64,000 bases of DNA, taken from contig JANSXK010000009.1 of assembly GCA_024742995.1 (NCBI GenBank), forward strand, positions 1-64,000, given 5' to 3'. Of the stretch, positions 1 to 7,395 are shown in pieces; position 1 is the stretch's first letter; each line of letters starts with the position of its first letter. The notes beneath the pieces are model-generated. The model did no database searches, was not told the origin of the DNA, and worked only from the letters and a program-made list of their open reading frames with translations. Origin of the DNA: Gammaproteobacteria bacterium (GTDB taxonomy: Bacteria; Pseudomonadota; Gammaproteobacteria; Legionellales; Legionellaceae). The translations under genes were made by a program, and so were the position numbers.

Positions 1-81
1 CCTACGTCCCGCGGCTTGTCCGCGAGATCCAAAGATCTATCATACAATCTTGGATCTCGCGGACAAGCCGCGGGACGTAGG
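1..81. repeat. Long inverted repeat (two opposed copies of a short palindromic element)
   Basis: Bases 1-32 are the exact reverse complement of bases 50-81, with a 17-base spacer. Each arm also contains a smaller hairpin (stem near 8-14 and 20-26, loop CTTGT). A single related copy lies at 37004-37033 and matches 27 of 30 bases. The whole reads as two head-to-head copies of a REP-like unit upstream of fabZ. It could act as a terminator for an upstream gene outside the window, although no T-run follows. Confidence 0.9.
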
Positions 82-173
82 GATAAAAGCAAGCCGAAAA
101 ACGTAGGGGGGTTAGGCGCTGTGCTACTGAATACGGTACCTGAATTTAATTTTTGTTTATAGAGAGATGTTTG

Positions 174-641
174 ATGACCGATAGTGATGGTATCAATATT
201 ACAGATATTTTAGATTTATTACCGCATCGATACCCGTTTTTGTTGGTTGATCGTGTTTTAGATCATAAACCGTTCGAGTATTTGACAGCGATTAAAAATG
301 TAAGCATGAACGAGCCTTTTTTTACAGGTCATTTTCCCGGTAATCCGATCATGCCGGGAGTGTTGATGTTAGAGGCTTTGGCGCAATCATCTGCCATTTT
401 GTCTAATTTGTCGCGGACGCCGAATGAAGGTTATGAGTTTTTGTACTTTTTCGCAGGCATTGATAATGCGAAATTCAAACAAGTGGTGATACCCGGAGAT
501 CAGCTGTCGTTACGTGTTGAATTGATATCACAGAAACGTGATTTTTGGAGAATGCATGGTGAAGTATATGTTGGTGAAAAACTGGCTTGCTCTGCTGATT
601 TAATGAGTGCTGCAAAGCAAGTGAAGAAGGAAAGCCAATAG
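174..641 (+). CDS. fabZ: 3-hydroxyacyl-ACP dehydratase FabZ
   Basis: FabZ dehydrates (3R)-hydroxyacyl-ACP in the cytosolic type II fatty acid synthesis cycle. The hot-dog fold signature is clear: LLPHRYPFLLVDR near the N-terminus, then GHFPGNPIMPGV with the catalytic histidine, and EALAQ with the catalytic acidic residue. From this start the protein is 155 aa, normal for the family. The open frame extends to a TTG at 153, but ATG 174 follows a GAGAG ribosome site at 162-166 and gives the usual N-terminus. The stop overlaps the lpxA start by one base (TAGTG), so the two are translationally coupled, the common fabZ-lpxA order of the lipid A operon. Confidence 0.96.
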   Translation: MTDSDGINITDILDLLPHRYPFLLVDRVLDHKPFEYLTAIKNVSMNEPFFTGHFPGNPIMPGVLMLEALAQSSAILSNLSRTPNEGYEFLYFFAGIDNAKFKQVVIPGDQLSLRVELISQKRDFWRMHGEVYVGEKLACSADLMSAAKQVKKESQ

Positions 642-1408
642 TGATATCTGAACATGCAATTATTGATCCATCCGCAAACATCGCTGATGATGTGACCATA
701 GGTCCAGGCACCATTGTTGGTGCTGACGTTGAGATAGGTGCTGGTACTTGGGTGGGACCACATGTGGTGATCCAAGGTCCGACTAAAATTGGACAAAATA
801 ATAAGATTTTCCAATTTGCTTCTGTCGGGGATGCACCATTAGATAAAAATTATCAAAATGAACCCACACGTTTAGAAATCGGTGATGATAATATCATTCG
901 AGAATTTTCCATGATCAGTCGTGGCACTGTCCAAGGCGGAGGTGTGACACGTATTGGTGACTCTAATTTCTTTATGGCTTATTCACATGTTGGCCACGAT
1001 TGCTGGGTTGGGAATCACGTCGTTATGGTGAATTATTCTGCTTTATCAGGTCACGTGAAGGTACATGATTATGCCAATATTGGTGCTTATGCTGCTATTC
1101 ATCAATTTTGCCATGTGGGTGCTTACGCATTTGTGGCACGAGCAACGTATGTGACCAAAGATGTTTTGCCGTACCTCATGATAGCTGGAGACACGTCAGC
1201 ATGTGGGATCAATACGGTTGGATTGCGGCGAGGTGGCTTTTCTTCAGAAACCATTGATCAATTGCGTCGTGCGTATAAGATTATTTTCCGTAAAGGACTC
1301 ACCGTACAACAAGCGGTTGCTGAATTAGAAATGATGCAAACGGCTTGTCCCGAAGTATTGCCATTGATTGATGTGCTCAATCTGTCGACACGTGGGATTG
1401 TGCGTTAA
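641..1408 (+). CDS. lpxA: UDP-N-acetylglucosamine acyltransferase LpxA
   Basis: LpxA transfers a 3-hydroxyacyl chain from ACP to UDP-GlcNAc, the first step of lipid A synthesis, in the cytosol. The protein is 255 aa with left-handed beta-helix hexapeptide repeats over most of its length (for example DDVTIGPGTIVGADVEIG), the catalytic-histidine region SHVGHDCWVGN, the HQFCHVGAYAFV segment, and the helical C-terminal domain ending STRGIVR. The start is GTG, overlapping the fabZ stop by one base. No lpxB follows: the next gene is on the opposite strand and unrelated, so the lipid A operon is interrupted here. Confidence 0.96.
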   Translation: MISEHAIIDPSANIADDVTIGPGTIVGADVEIGAGTWVGPHVVIQGPTKIGQNNKIFQFASVGDAPLDKNYQNEPTRLEIGDDNIIREFSMISRGTVQGGGVTRIGDSNFFMAYSHVGHDCWVGNHVVMVNYSALSGHVKVHDYANIGAYAAIHQFCHVGAYAFVARATYVTKDVLPYLMIAGDTSACGINTVGLRRGGFSSETIDQLRRAYKIIFRKGLTVQQAVAELEMMQTACPEVLPLIDVLNLSTRGIVR

Positions 1409-1426
1409 GCGTGATTTTTATTAGAG

Positions 1427-3070
1427 TTAGTTACTACCTTTTGTGGGACTGACATCAGCATTATCTTGTTTTAAGGCGCGTCTCTCTGTGATAAATTTTT
1501 GTAGCGGATGTTCGAGATCGTGCAGAGGATTGCCGGAGGGCATAGCCTGTATTGCGTTTTCTATTTGATCTATTAGCTCATTTTCTGATTGGGGAACTCT
1601 AAGTATCATGCCTTCCATTGACATATTTAAGTGCAGTAGAGCGCCTGTTAAGGTTCTTAAAATTTGATATTCTGCCGCATCTTCTGTTTTGTTAGCACTA
1701 TATTGTAATATTCTCATATAATGTTGAGAAGCGCTACAAATGCTAGAAAGCATATTATTAAAAAGAGGCATATTATTTTCTTTATGATTGAAGAAACGGG
1801 AGTTTTTCGCCTGTTGTGTTACCTGTTTTTTTGACTCAAGATGTTTTAAGTAAATCTCATTTATTTTGTTTAAGCTCTTGTGAAATTCAATTCTGGCACG
1901 TTTGATTTCTTGAGGGTTGAGTTCAGTTGGATCTTGAGTCTGTGAGGGTTTTTCGGGTTCAGCTGCTGTTGCATCTTGAGTTGGTGGTGTCATGTCTTGA
2001 GCTTGTTCGCTCCGAGGGTTGAGTTCGGTTGGATCTTGAGTCTGTGAGGGTTTTTCGGGTTCAGTTGCAGTTGCTTTTTGATCTTGTTCGATCTTTCGTA
2101 AGTGTGTTTGTAATTCCGCAATGGTTTTTTCGCCAAGATGAATTTCGTATTCAATGCGGTCTTTAGTGTTATTGATACGAGCAATCTGTGCTCTGATTGT
2201 GGTGAACGTTTCGTCTTTCTTTTTATCTAGCGTATTGATTGCGGTTTCACTGCCTTTTAAATCTGTCTGTAATTGGGCTAATTCTTTAAGGTTTAAATGC
2301 TGCTTGGCCCAGGTTGCTGCCTGTGTTTCAAGCTCAGCCTGTGCTGTTTTTAGTTGCGTTTTAAGTTCTTTCAATTCGGTTGTTGTTTTTGCTCTCGTTG
2401 TTCGCCATTGATCGAAAAATCGTCTAAATGCTCTTGCTACTATGGGAATCCTTTTTCTACGTGCTCTTAAGTCTGCAATTGTGTTTCCAAGATCCTCTAT
2501 TTTTTTATTGCTTGAGTTGATCTGGTCAAGTAATTTAAGGGGGGTATCGAATGTTGTCGCATCCATGTTTTCTTTGAACTTAGAAAGAGCTGCTTCTATT
2601 TTTTGTTGCTTTCTTTCTAACGCATGTATCGTTGTTTGAACGTTATCGTTGGTTATCCCCATTAAATGGGAGATATGAATGATCTCTTGGCAGGTTGTGA
2701 GTTCGGACTGTGTTGTTTCCAAGCTTGTTCTTAGGCGTTGTACATGACTTTCTTCATCAGATAAAGCTTGTGCAACCTGTTGAAGTTTTTGTTGTTTTTC
2801 TGGCTCAGAGAGCTCACCATTTCCTGCTCTGAGTCGTTCGCGCTCTAGTCTCAGTTGGCGTTCATGGTCATCAGTATCGTTATTATTAGACTCTTTTCTT
2901 CCAGGGATTATTTTAGCGGTGGTGCCTTTGATTTGAGTACCGATCTCAGATGCGCGCCTTTTGGTTTTGGCGCCGAGATCAGATACGCTTTTTTGGGCTT
3001 TGGTACCAAGTTCAGATGCACGTTTTTTAAGTCCTAGATCTGGTACTCTTTTTCTCTTATCTGAAGTCAC
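1427..3070 (-). CDS. Coiled-coil repeat protein of unknown function, candidate effector
   Basis: 547 aa, not recognised. The N-terminus (about residues 9-50) is basic and built of near-11-residue repeats with a shared LG core (PDLGLKKR, SELGTKAQKS, SDLGAKTKRR, SEIGTQIKG). Residues about 70-340 are rich in E, K, Q and L with long coiled-coil character. Residues about 340-390 hold a duplicated 34-residue unit (EPEKPSQTQDPTELNP twice). The C-terminal third is helical. No signal peptide or membrane segment is seen. GTG start is preceded by GGAG. Long coiled coils plus low-complexity repeats in a Legionellales-like genome suggest a host-directed effector, but that is inference only. Convergent with lpxA, 18 bases between stops. 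Confidence 0.8.
   Translation of the reverse strand: MTSDKRKRVPDLGLKKRASELGTKAQKSVSDLGAKTKRRASEIGTQIKGTTAKIIPGRKESNNNDTDDHERQLRLERERLRAGNGELSEPEKQQKLQQVAQALSDEESHVQRLRTSLETTQSELTTCQEIIHISHLMGITNDNVQTTIHALERKQQKIEAALSKFKENMDATTFDTPLKLLDQINSSNKKIEDLGNTIADLRARRKRIPIVARAFRRFFDQWRTTRAKTTTELKELKTQLKTAQAELETQAATWAKQHLNLKELAQLQTDLKGSETAINTLDKKKDETFTTIRAQIARINNTKDRIEYEIHLGEKTIAELQTHLRKIEQDQKATATEPEKPSQTQDPTELNPRSEQAQDMTPPTQDATAAEPEKPSQTQDPTELNPQEIKRARIEFHKSLNKINEIYLKHLESKKQVTQQAKNSRFFNHKENNMPLFNNMLSSICSASQHYMRILQYSANKTEDAAEYQILRTLTGALLHLNMSMEGMILRVPQSENELIDQIENAIQAMPSGNPLHDLEHPLQKFITERRALKQDNADVSPTKGSN
1912..2074 (-). repeat. Two direct 61-base repeats within the coiled-coil gene
   Basis: Bases 1912-1972 and 2014-2074 match at about 58 of 61 positions with a 102-base offset, a multiple of three. 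They encode the duplicated TEPEKPSQTQDPTELNP / AEPEKPSQTQDPTELNP segments. The near identity at third positions indicates a recent duplication and a site of likely length variation between strains. Confidence 0.9.
2918..3046 (-). repeat. Degenerate 33-base (11-residue) tandem repeats encoding the basic N-terminus
   Basis: This stretch encodes residues 9-51 of the coiled-coil protein. The LG/IG core recurs at spacings of 9, 11 and 11 residues (L12, L21, L32, I43), each with S-E/D before it and K/R-rich residues after it. Eleven-residue periodicity is typical of amphipathic membrane-binding helices (synuclein or apolipoprotein style); that reading is inference. Confidence 0.65.
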
Positions 3071-3128
3071 GACTCATCTCCGTTGAAAATATAATCTATT
3101 AGTCTAAATATAGACCAATAAGGGTAAT

Positions 3129-3147
3129 AAATCCAATGGTTGGATTT
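3129..3147. terminator. Hairpin with T-run between two minus-strand genes
   Basis: AAATCCAA (3129-3136) pairs perfectly with TTGGATTT (3140-3147) around a TGG loop. Read on the plus strand it is followed by a long T-rich run, a classical intrinsic terminator. Read on the minus strand it lies just after the stop of the 3163-3996 gene but has a poorer T tract. It may work for both strands. Confidence 0.6.
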
Positions 3148-3162
3148 TTTTTATTTTTAATA

Positions 3163-3996
3163 TTAGCGTTTTAGTGAATGATTTGAGTTTTCATCGAGAT
3201 CTTCTTCTTCCTCGTCATCATCGTGCGCTAAATCTTGCGTTGCTGTAGGATTAGGGTAGAAATGTTGGTAGATGGCGGTGAGTATATTAAAGCTAAAGGG
3301 TGAGGCATCGCTTTTGCTGATGGTTTTAGGTGAGATGCCACTGCTGTCTATGGCTTTCATTTTGGTTAAGAAATATGCCAAATCAGTATCTTTGACGACT
3401 AATATATCTTTATTATGAATGCAAAATTCTCCGGTTTTAATTTGTAATTTTAGTTCTTCAATGATGATTTCTAAATCATCAATACGGTGTTCTAGCGGAT
3501 TGATTGTATCTTTGGATTTGGGATGACTTTTTAATGCATCTTTGAGTGTTTCTTGGTAGGTCTTAGCGACAGACAATAAGATTTCAAGACGATTAATTTT
3601 GGTAGTGTCGTTGTCGAATAGCGTGGTGTTATTTTCGTCATCATGGAGATGAAGATTGATTTTACGCTCAATGTCATCCACTTTCTTCAATGCGTAACGT
3701 AAATTGTGCTCTGAAGGGAAGAGAAAATGTAGCAATACGGCAAATTGGCGGTTGATTTTTTCTTCTAAATAATGCCCTACGTATTGATTGAGGCGCTTTC
3801 TTTCTGATAAGAGTTCCGTGATTTTTGTTTGGCTGAGTAAATTTAGTTTTTTATAGCGCTCGAACTCTTGATGGGACAAGCCTAAATTTCGAATGAGTTT
3901 TTGCTCTGCTTTACTGATGGTCGGTTGCTTTTTTGTATCAGGCACTGATGGGTCATGGGCGGCAGATGAAAAATATTTTGGAGAATGATGCGCCAT
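3163..3996 (-). CDS. Coiled-coil protein with acidic C-terminal tail, unknown
   Basis: 277 aa, no family recognised. Residues about 25-65 and 105-185 are strongly helical with heptad-like leucines (KLNLLSQTKITELLSERKRL; HRIDDLEIIIEELKLQIKTG). A short hydrophobic stretch (FAVLLHFLFPS) near residue 85 is too short to be a sure membrane segment. The C-terminus is an acidic cluster (DDDEEEEDLDEN) followed by SNHSLKR; glutamate-rich tails are a known feature of many Dot/Icm substrates. ATG follows AAAGGA at good spacing. A PmrA-like direct repeat lies 61 bases upstream. It follows the same strand as the neighbouring coiled-coil gene, and the pair may be an effector islet. Confidence 0.75.
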   Translation of the reverse strand: MAHHSPKYFSSAAHDPSVPDTKKQPTISKAEQKLIRNLGLSHQEFERYKKLNLLSQTKITELLSERKRLNQYVGHYLEEKINRQFAVLLHFLFPSEHNLRYALKKVDDIERKINLHLHDDENNTTLFDNDTTKINRLEILLSVAKTYQETLKDALKSHPKSKDTINPLEHRIDDLEIIIEELKLQIKTGEFCIHNKDILVVKDTDLAYFLTKMKAIDSSGISPKTISKSDASPFSFNILTAIYQHFYPNPTATQDLAHDDDEEEEDLDENSNHSLKR

Positions 3997-4056
3997 GATC
4001 TAATCCTTTAAGCATATAAAACATAAATACAGTATATTTATAGATCAATATGACTA

Positions 4057-4072
4057 TAAAATCAAGATTAAG
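4057..4072 (-). promoter_or_regulatory. Candidate PmrA-type response regulator box
   Basis: On the minus strand the bases read CTTAATCTTGATTTTA. The reported PmrA consensus of Legionella and Coxiella effector genes is cTTAA-N2-TT-N2-cTTAA: the first half and central TT match exactly, the second half matches at three of five. A TATACT -10-like hexamer (minus strand, 4031-4036) lies 20 bases downstream, a plausible geometry. The flanking DNA is very AT-rich, so a chance match is possible. Confidence 0.35.
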
Positions 4073-4250
4073 ATCTAAATAATACCATAATAAGTCGAAG
4101 CCTGTATCATGGTATCGGCGAGAATAGGGGAGAACTTTACAGGGTTTGCAAAAAAAAGAGGAAAATGCGTGTTTTTTATATCTGTATTTGGACGTCTATC
4201 AAATTTTTTATGCATGGTGGTTATCCCCTGCATCAAAGCGAAGCAGCGGG

Positions 4251-4730
4251 TCATAATTGTTGGGCGCATTTAATCAATCCATTCAATGCGATATGAACGC
4301 ACTGTTGGCGTATATCTGTACGAGATCCTGTCAATTGGTGCAGGGTGGTGTGACTTTCTTGTTGCGTGGCCCAAGCGAACCATACTGTACCTACGGGTTG
4401 GTTGGCGTTACTTCCATCTGGGCCAGCGATACCGCTGACTGCCATAGTAAGGTGGATATGGGGTTGTAATACAAGGTTTTCAGCCATGGCGGTGACTGTT
4501 TCTGCGCTCACTGCACCATGGGTATCTAAAATTGTAGAGGGGACGTTTAACAGGCGTTGTTTGGCGTCATTGGAATAAGCGACAATCCCACAGTCAAACC
4601 ATGCGGAACTGCCAGGATATGCAGTGAGTTCAGCAGCAATCAATCCACCAGTACAAGACTCTGCTACGGCGCAGCGTGCTTGGTGTGGTATCAACAGTTG
4701 GCTGAGGGTGTTGACCAAATCTTTAGCCAA
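4251..4730 (-). CDS. pncC: Nicotinamide-nucleotide amidase (CinA C-terminal domain, PncC)
   Basis: The protein matches the stand-alone CinA C-terminal domain, which deamidates nicotinamide mononucleotide to nicotinate mononucleotide in NAD recycling. Visible hallmarks: AVAESCTGGLIAAELTAYPGSS, the central GIVAYSNDAKQRLL, and AVSGIAGPDGSNANQPVGTVW. About 159 aa from TTG 4730, which is preceded by GGAGGA at good spacing; the longer open frame to 4754 lacks such a site. It overlaps the 3' end of the dienelactone hydrolase gene by 8 bases, so the two are one transcript. In many gammaproteobacteria recA follows this gene; it is absent here. It fits with the nad genes elsewhere in the window. Confidence 0.93.
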   Translation of the reverse strand: MAKDLVNTLSQLLIPHQARCAVAESCTGGLIAAELTAYPGSSAWFDCGIVAYSNDAKQRLLNVPSTILDTHGAVSAETVTAMAENLVLQPHIHLTMAVSGIAGPDGSNANQPVGTVWFAWATQQESHTTLHQLTGSRTDIRQQCVHIALNGLIKCAQQL

Positions 4731-5436
4731 AAATTTCCTCCAAAAAACTATCAATCAATAGCGTGGAACGTCTTGCAGCAAGTGCTGAATAGATTAGGCC
4801 ATTATCTGTGTCGTGGGCATGAGGATTGGTAAAAGCATGCTTGGTTTGACCAAAAGTATGAACTTGCCAGTCAACTTTTTCCGCGGTCATTTCATCACAG
4901 AATGTTTCAACGGCAGTGGGGGATACCATAGGATCTTCAGCACCTTGTAAGACCAATACTTTGGCTTCTATGGTTTGATTGGGTAAGTCTTCAGGTTTGC
5001 TCAGCAAGCCATGCACACTGATGGCGCCTTTGATTTCAGCGCCACTGCGCGCCAAATCAAGTGCGCATAAACCACCAAAACAATAGCCAAGGACGGCAAC
5101 ATTTTGTTTATCGACTTGCGGCAGGGTCACGACTGTATCTAACGCTGCTTGAATTCGAGTACGTAACATCAGACGATCTTGAATCAAAGGATGCATCAAT
5201 GCTTCTTTTTCTTCATTTTTTTTCGCAACTTTTCCCAGGCCGTACATGTCTACGGCAAAACCGACATAGCCCAATTTGGCAAACATTTTTGCCTTTTGTT
5301 GTGCAAATTCGTTTTGTCCTGACCAGTCATGAACAACTAGGACTGTAGGTTTGGGTTTGTCATCTTTTTCTGCATAAGCGAGATAACCGTGGAGTTCATG
5401 TTCGTCGTGATGGTACGTGTGTTTACTGTGATGCAT
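4723..5436 (-). CDS. Dienelactone hydrolase family protein
   Basis: 237 aa alpha/beta hydrolase of the dienelactone hydrolase family. The triad is visible: nucleophile Cys119 in GYCFGG, Asp168 in GAEDPMV and His200 in TKHAFTNP. The N-terminal VVHDWSGQNEF segment is the usual oxyanion/entry region. The true substrate is unknown; family members hydrolyse lactones and small esters. No signal peptide, so cytosolic. The first 16 residues are unusually histidine-rich (HHSKHTYHHDEHELHG), which may bind metal. ATG follows GAGAC. Downstream cinA overlaps by 8 bases. Confidence 0.9.
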   Translation of the reverse strand: MHHSKHTYHHDEHELHGYLAYAEKDDKPKPTVLVVHDWSGQNEFAQQKAKMFAKLGYVGFAVDMYGLGKVAKKNEEKEALMHPLIQDRLMLRTRIQAALDTVVTLPQVDKQNVAVLGYCFGGLCALDLARSGAEIKGAISVHGLLSKPEDLPNQTIEAKVLVLQGAEDPMVSPTAVETFCDEMTAEKVDWQVHTFGQTKHAFTNPHAHDTDNGLIYSALAARRSTLLIDSFLEEIFG

Positions 5437-5513
5437 GGTTACGTCTCAATGGTTTTGGGTCTATGTGAGGATAGTGTATGATGATCAGATGGGCTTAGCA
5501 ATGAAAAACGACG

Positions 5514-7199
5514 ATGACAGCAAATCAAGACTTTGAGAAAGCACTGCGTTTGCAAGAGGGGGGCAATCACTCAAAAGCGTTGATCATGTACCAACGCTTG
5601 GTGGAGGCAGATCCTAATCGCATGGTGATTTGGGGCTATTTGGCGCTGGCTTATCTTGAGACAGGTCAAGCGGATTTAGCTTTAGAGACGTTGCAAAAAG
5701 CATTGCAACGCGCGCCGAATGAAATCAATTTGCATATGCATCTTGCGCATGTTTACAAACGGATGCAGCAGCCTGAGCAAGCGGTTGCACAGTATCAAAA
5801 AGTCTTAATCCTCAATCCGCAACACGCAAAAGCACATAATAATTTGGCAGCGGAACATGCGGCCAATGATCAATATACCTTAGCATTACAACATTATCGT
5901 AATGCCATTCATTGTGATCCCGGGTTGACGCCCGCGCATTTTAATTTGGCGTTGTTATTATTCAAACAGGGAGAATGGGCGGCTGCGGAAAAACAATTGC
6001 AAAATGTCATCGCGCTTGATCGAGAGCATCCATCGGTCTATTTTTATTTGGGTTTGCTATATATGGAAACCCAACGTTTGGAAGAAGCCGAGACAGCATT
6101 ACGCATCTTATTGAGCAAAGCCCCAGAACATGTGGATGCTTGGGTGAACCGTGGTGTCGTGGCGCTCAAGCAAGGACATGAGCAACAAGCCATTGATTAT
6201 TTTACACAAGCCCTGGTGTTAGATAATGATCATTTAGAAGCACGTAATAATTTGGCGGCAACGTTTGTTCATTTTGATCGCTATGAGCCTGCATTGAAAT
6301 ATTATGACGAACTTTTGCGCGAGGATCCGCATAATATTGAATATTTGTATAATGCTGCAGTGGCACAAATGGGTTTGGGACATGTGCAAACTGCCACGAC
6401 GTTGTTTCATCAAGTATTGGCAATCGAGACACACCATTTTGGTTCGTTGAGTAATTTGGCTGCCATTGAAATGCGTTTGGGTCATAAGCGTGAGGCCTGT
6501 GATTTATTAGAGCGTGCTTTGGCGATTCAACCAGAAGATGCGACCAGTCGCTTTATGTTAGATGCGTTGCACGGCAACAAACCTGCACGTGCTGCTTGCC
6601 CAGAGTATGCACATGATTTATTCAATCATTATGCGATGTATTATGATGCTCATATGGAACAAACCTTGCAATATGCCGTTCCGAAACGATTATGGACGGT
6701 ATTACAGGGGCAGACATACGCACAAGCAGTGGATTTGGGATGTGGTACGGGGTTGACGGGGATGATCATGCGCCCGTTGGTGACGCAATTGACGGGTGTG
6801 GATATCGCCGCAAAAATGTTGGTATTAGCACGAGAAAAAGCCATTTATGATGATTTGGTGGAAATGGAATTATTACGGTTTTTACAACGCAGCGAGCAAG
6901 CCTTTGATCTTTTGGTGGCAGCAGACGTGCTGCCTTATTTTGGTGATTTAGATCTGTTATTCAAAGCAGTAAAAGCCCGAATGCAAGCTGAAGCCATGTT
7001 TTGGTTTACCACAGAAATCAGCCAAGACGTCTCCTGGTCATTGCAAGGCAGTATTCGTTTTTGCCATCATCCGGATTATTTGCAAACGTTATGTGATCAT
7101 TATGGATTGAAGATTTGCCACCAAGAGACCATGGTGGCACGCAAACAAGAAGACCGCGATTTATCGGTGATTTTGTATGGCGTGCAGAATAAGCTTTAG
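5514..7199 (+). CDS. TPR-repeat protein fused to a SAM-dependent methyltransferase
   Basis: 561 aa. Residues about 1-350 are roughly ten tandem tetratricopeptide repeats, each with the W/L-G-Y-A-P pattern (for example AHFNLALLLFKQGEWAAAEKQLQ). Residues about 395-555 are a class I methyltransferase: AVDLGCGTGLTG is motif I for S-adenosylmethionine, GVDIAAKMLVLAREK carries the acidic ribose-binding residue, and DLLVAADVLPYF is the motif IV region. Family relatives are loosely annotated as TPR methyltransferases; some act on proteins or quinone-like substrates, none can be named here. No signal peptide. ATG 5514 is chosen because the upstream ATG at 5501 is out of frame and closes after a few codons. 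Divergent from the dienelactone hydrolase gene. Confidence 0.88.
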   Translation: MTANQDFEKALRLQEGGNHSKALIMYQRLVEADPNRMVIWGYLALAYLETGQADLALETLQKALQRAPNEINLHMHLAHVYKRMQQPEQAVAQYQKVLILNPQHAKAHNNLAAEHAANDQYTLALQHYRNAIHCDPGLTPAHFNLALLLFKQGEWAAAEKQLQNVIALDREHPSVYFYLGLLYMETQRLEEAETALRILLSKAPEHVDAWVNRGVVALKQGHEQQAIDYFTQALVLDNDHLEARNNLAATFVHFDRYEPALKYYDELLREDPHNIEYLYNAAVAQMGLGHVQTATTLFHQVLAIETHHFGSLSNLAAIEMRLGHKREACDLLERALAIQPEDATSRFMLDALHGNKPARAACPEYAHDLFNHYAMYYDAHMEQTLQYAVPKRLWTVLQGQTYAQAVDLGCGTGLTGMIMRPLVTQLTGVDIAAKMLVLAREKAIYDDLVEMELLRFLQRSEQAFDLLVAADVLPYFGDLDLLFKAVKARMQAEAMFWFTTEISQDVSWSLQGSIRFCHHPDYLQTLCDHYGLKICHQETMVARKQEDRDLSVILYGVQNKL

Positions 7200-7292
7200 A
7201 TCTGCGCTTTTTGAGTCATTACCGTACTTTTTTGTTATGCCCGTGAAGGTCAGAATTCATCTCTAATTTGTCTCAGGACACATTCAGGATGG

Positions 7293-7312
7293 GTCCCCGC
7301 CTACGCGGGGAC
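7293..7312. repeat. Short GC-rich palindromic element
   Basis: GTCCCCGC and GCGGGGAC form a perfect 8-base stem around CTAC. It is followed by GACAATATTTTC. The motif resembles the 'GTCCCCGC...GCGGGGAC' palindromes scattered between genes in many proteobacteria. The 196-base gap 7200-7395 holds no other supported feature. Confidence 0.75.
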
Positions 7313-7395
7313 GACAATATTTTCAACCTCTTTTCTATATTTGCGTTTTAATCACCAATTCTATAACATGCGACTTTTTAAGACATTAGGACGAT

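Noticed and set aside
4075-4269. 64-residue open frame on the minus strand after pncC
   Set aside because: It overlaps the pncC 3' end, has no ribosome site or recognised pattern, and its 3' end runs into the AT-rich promoter area and PmrA-like box.
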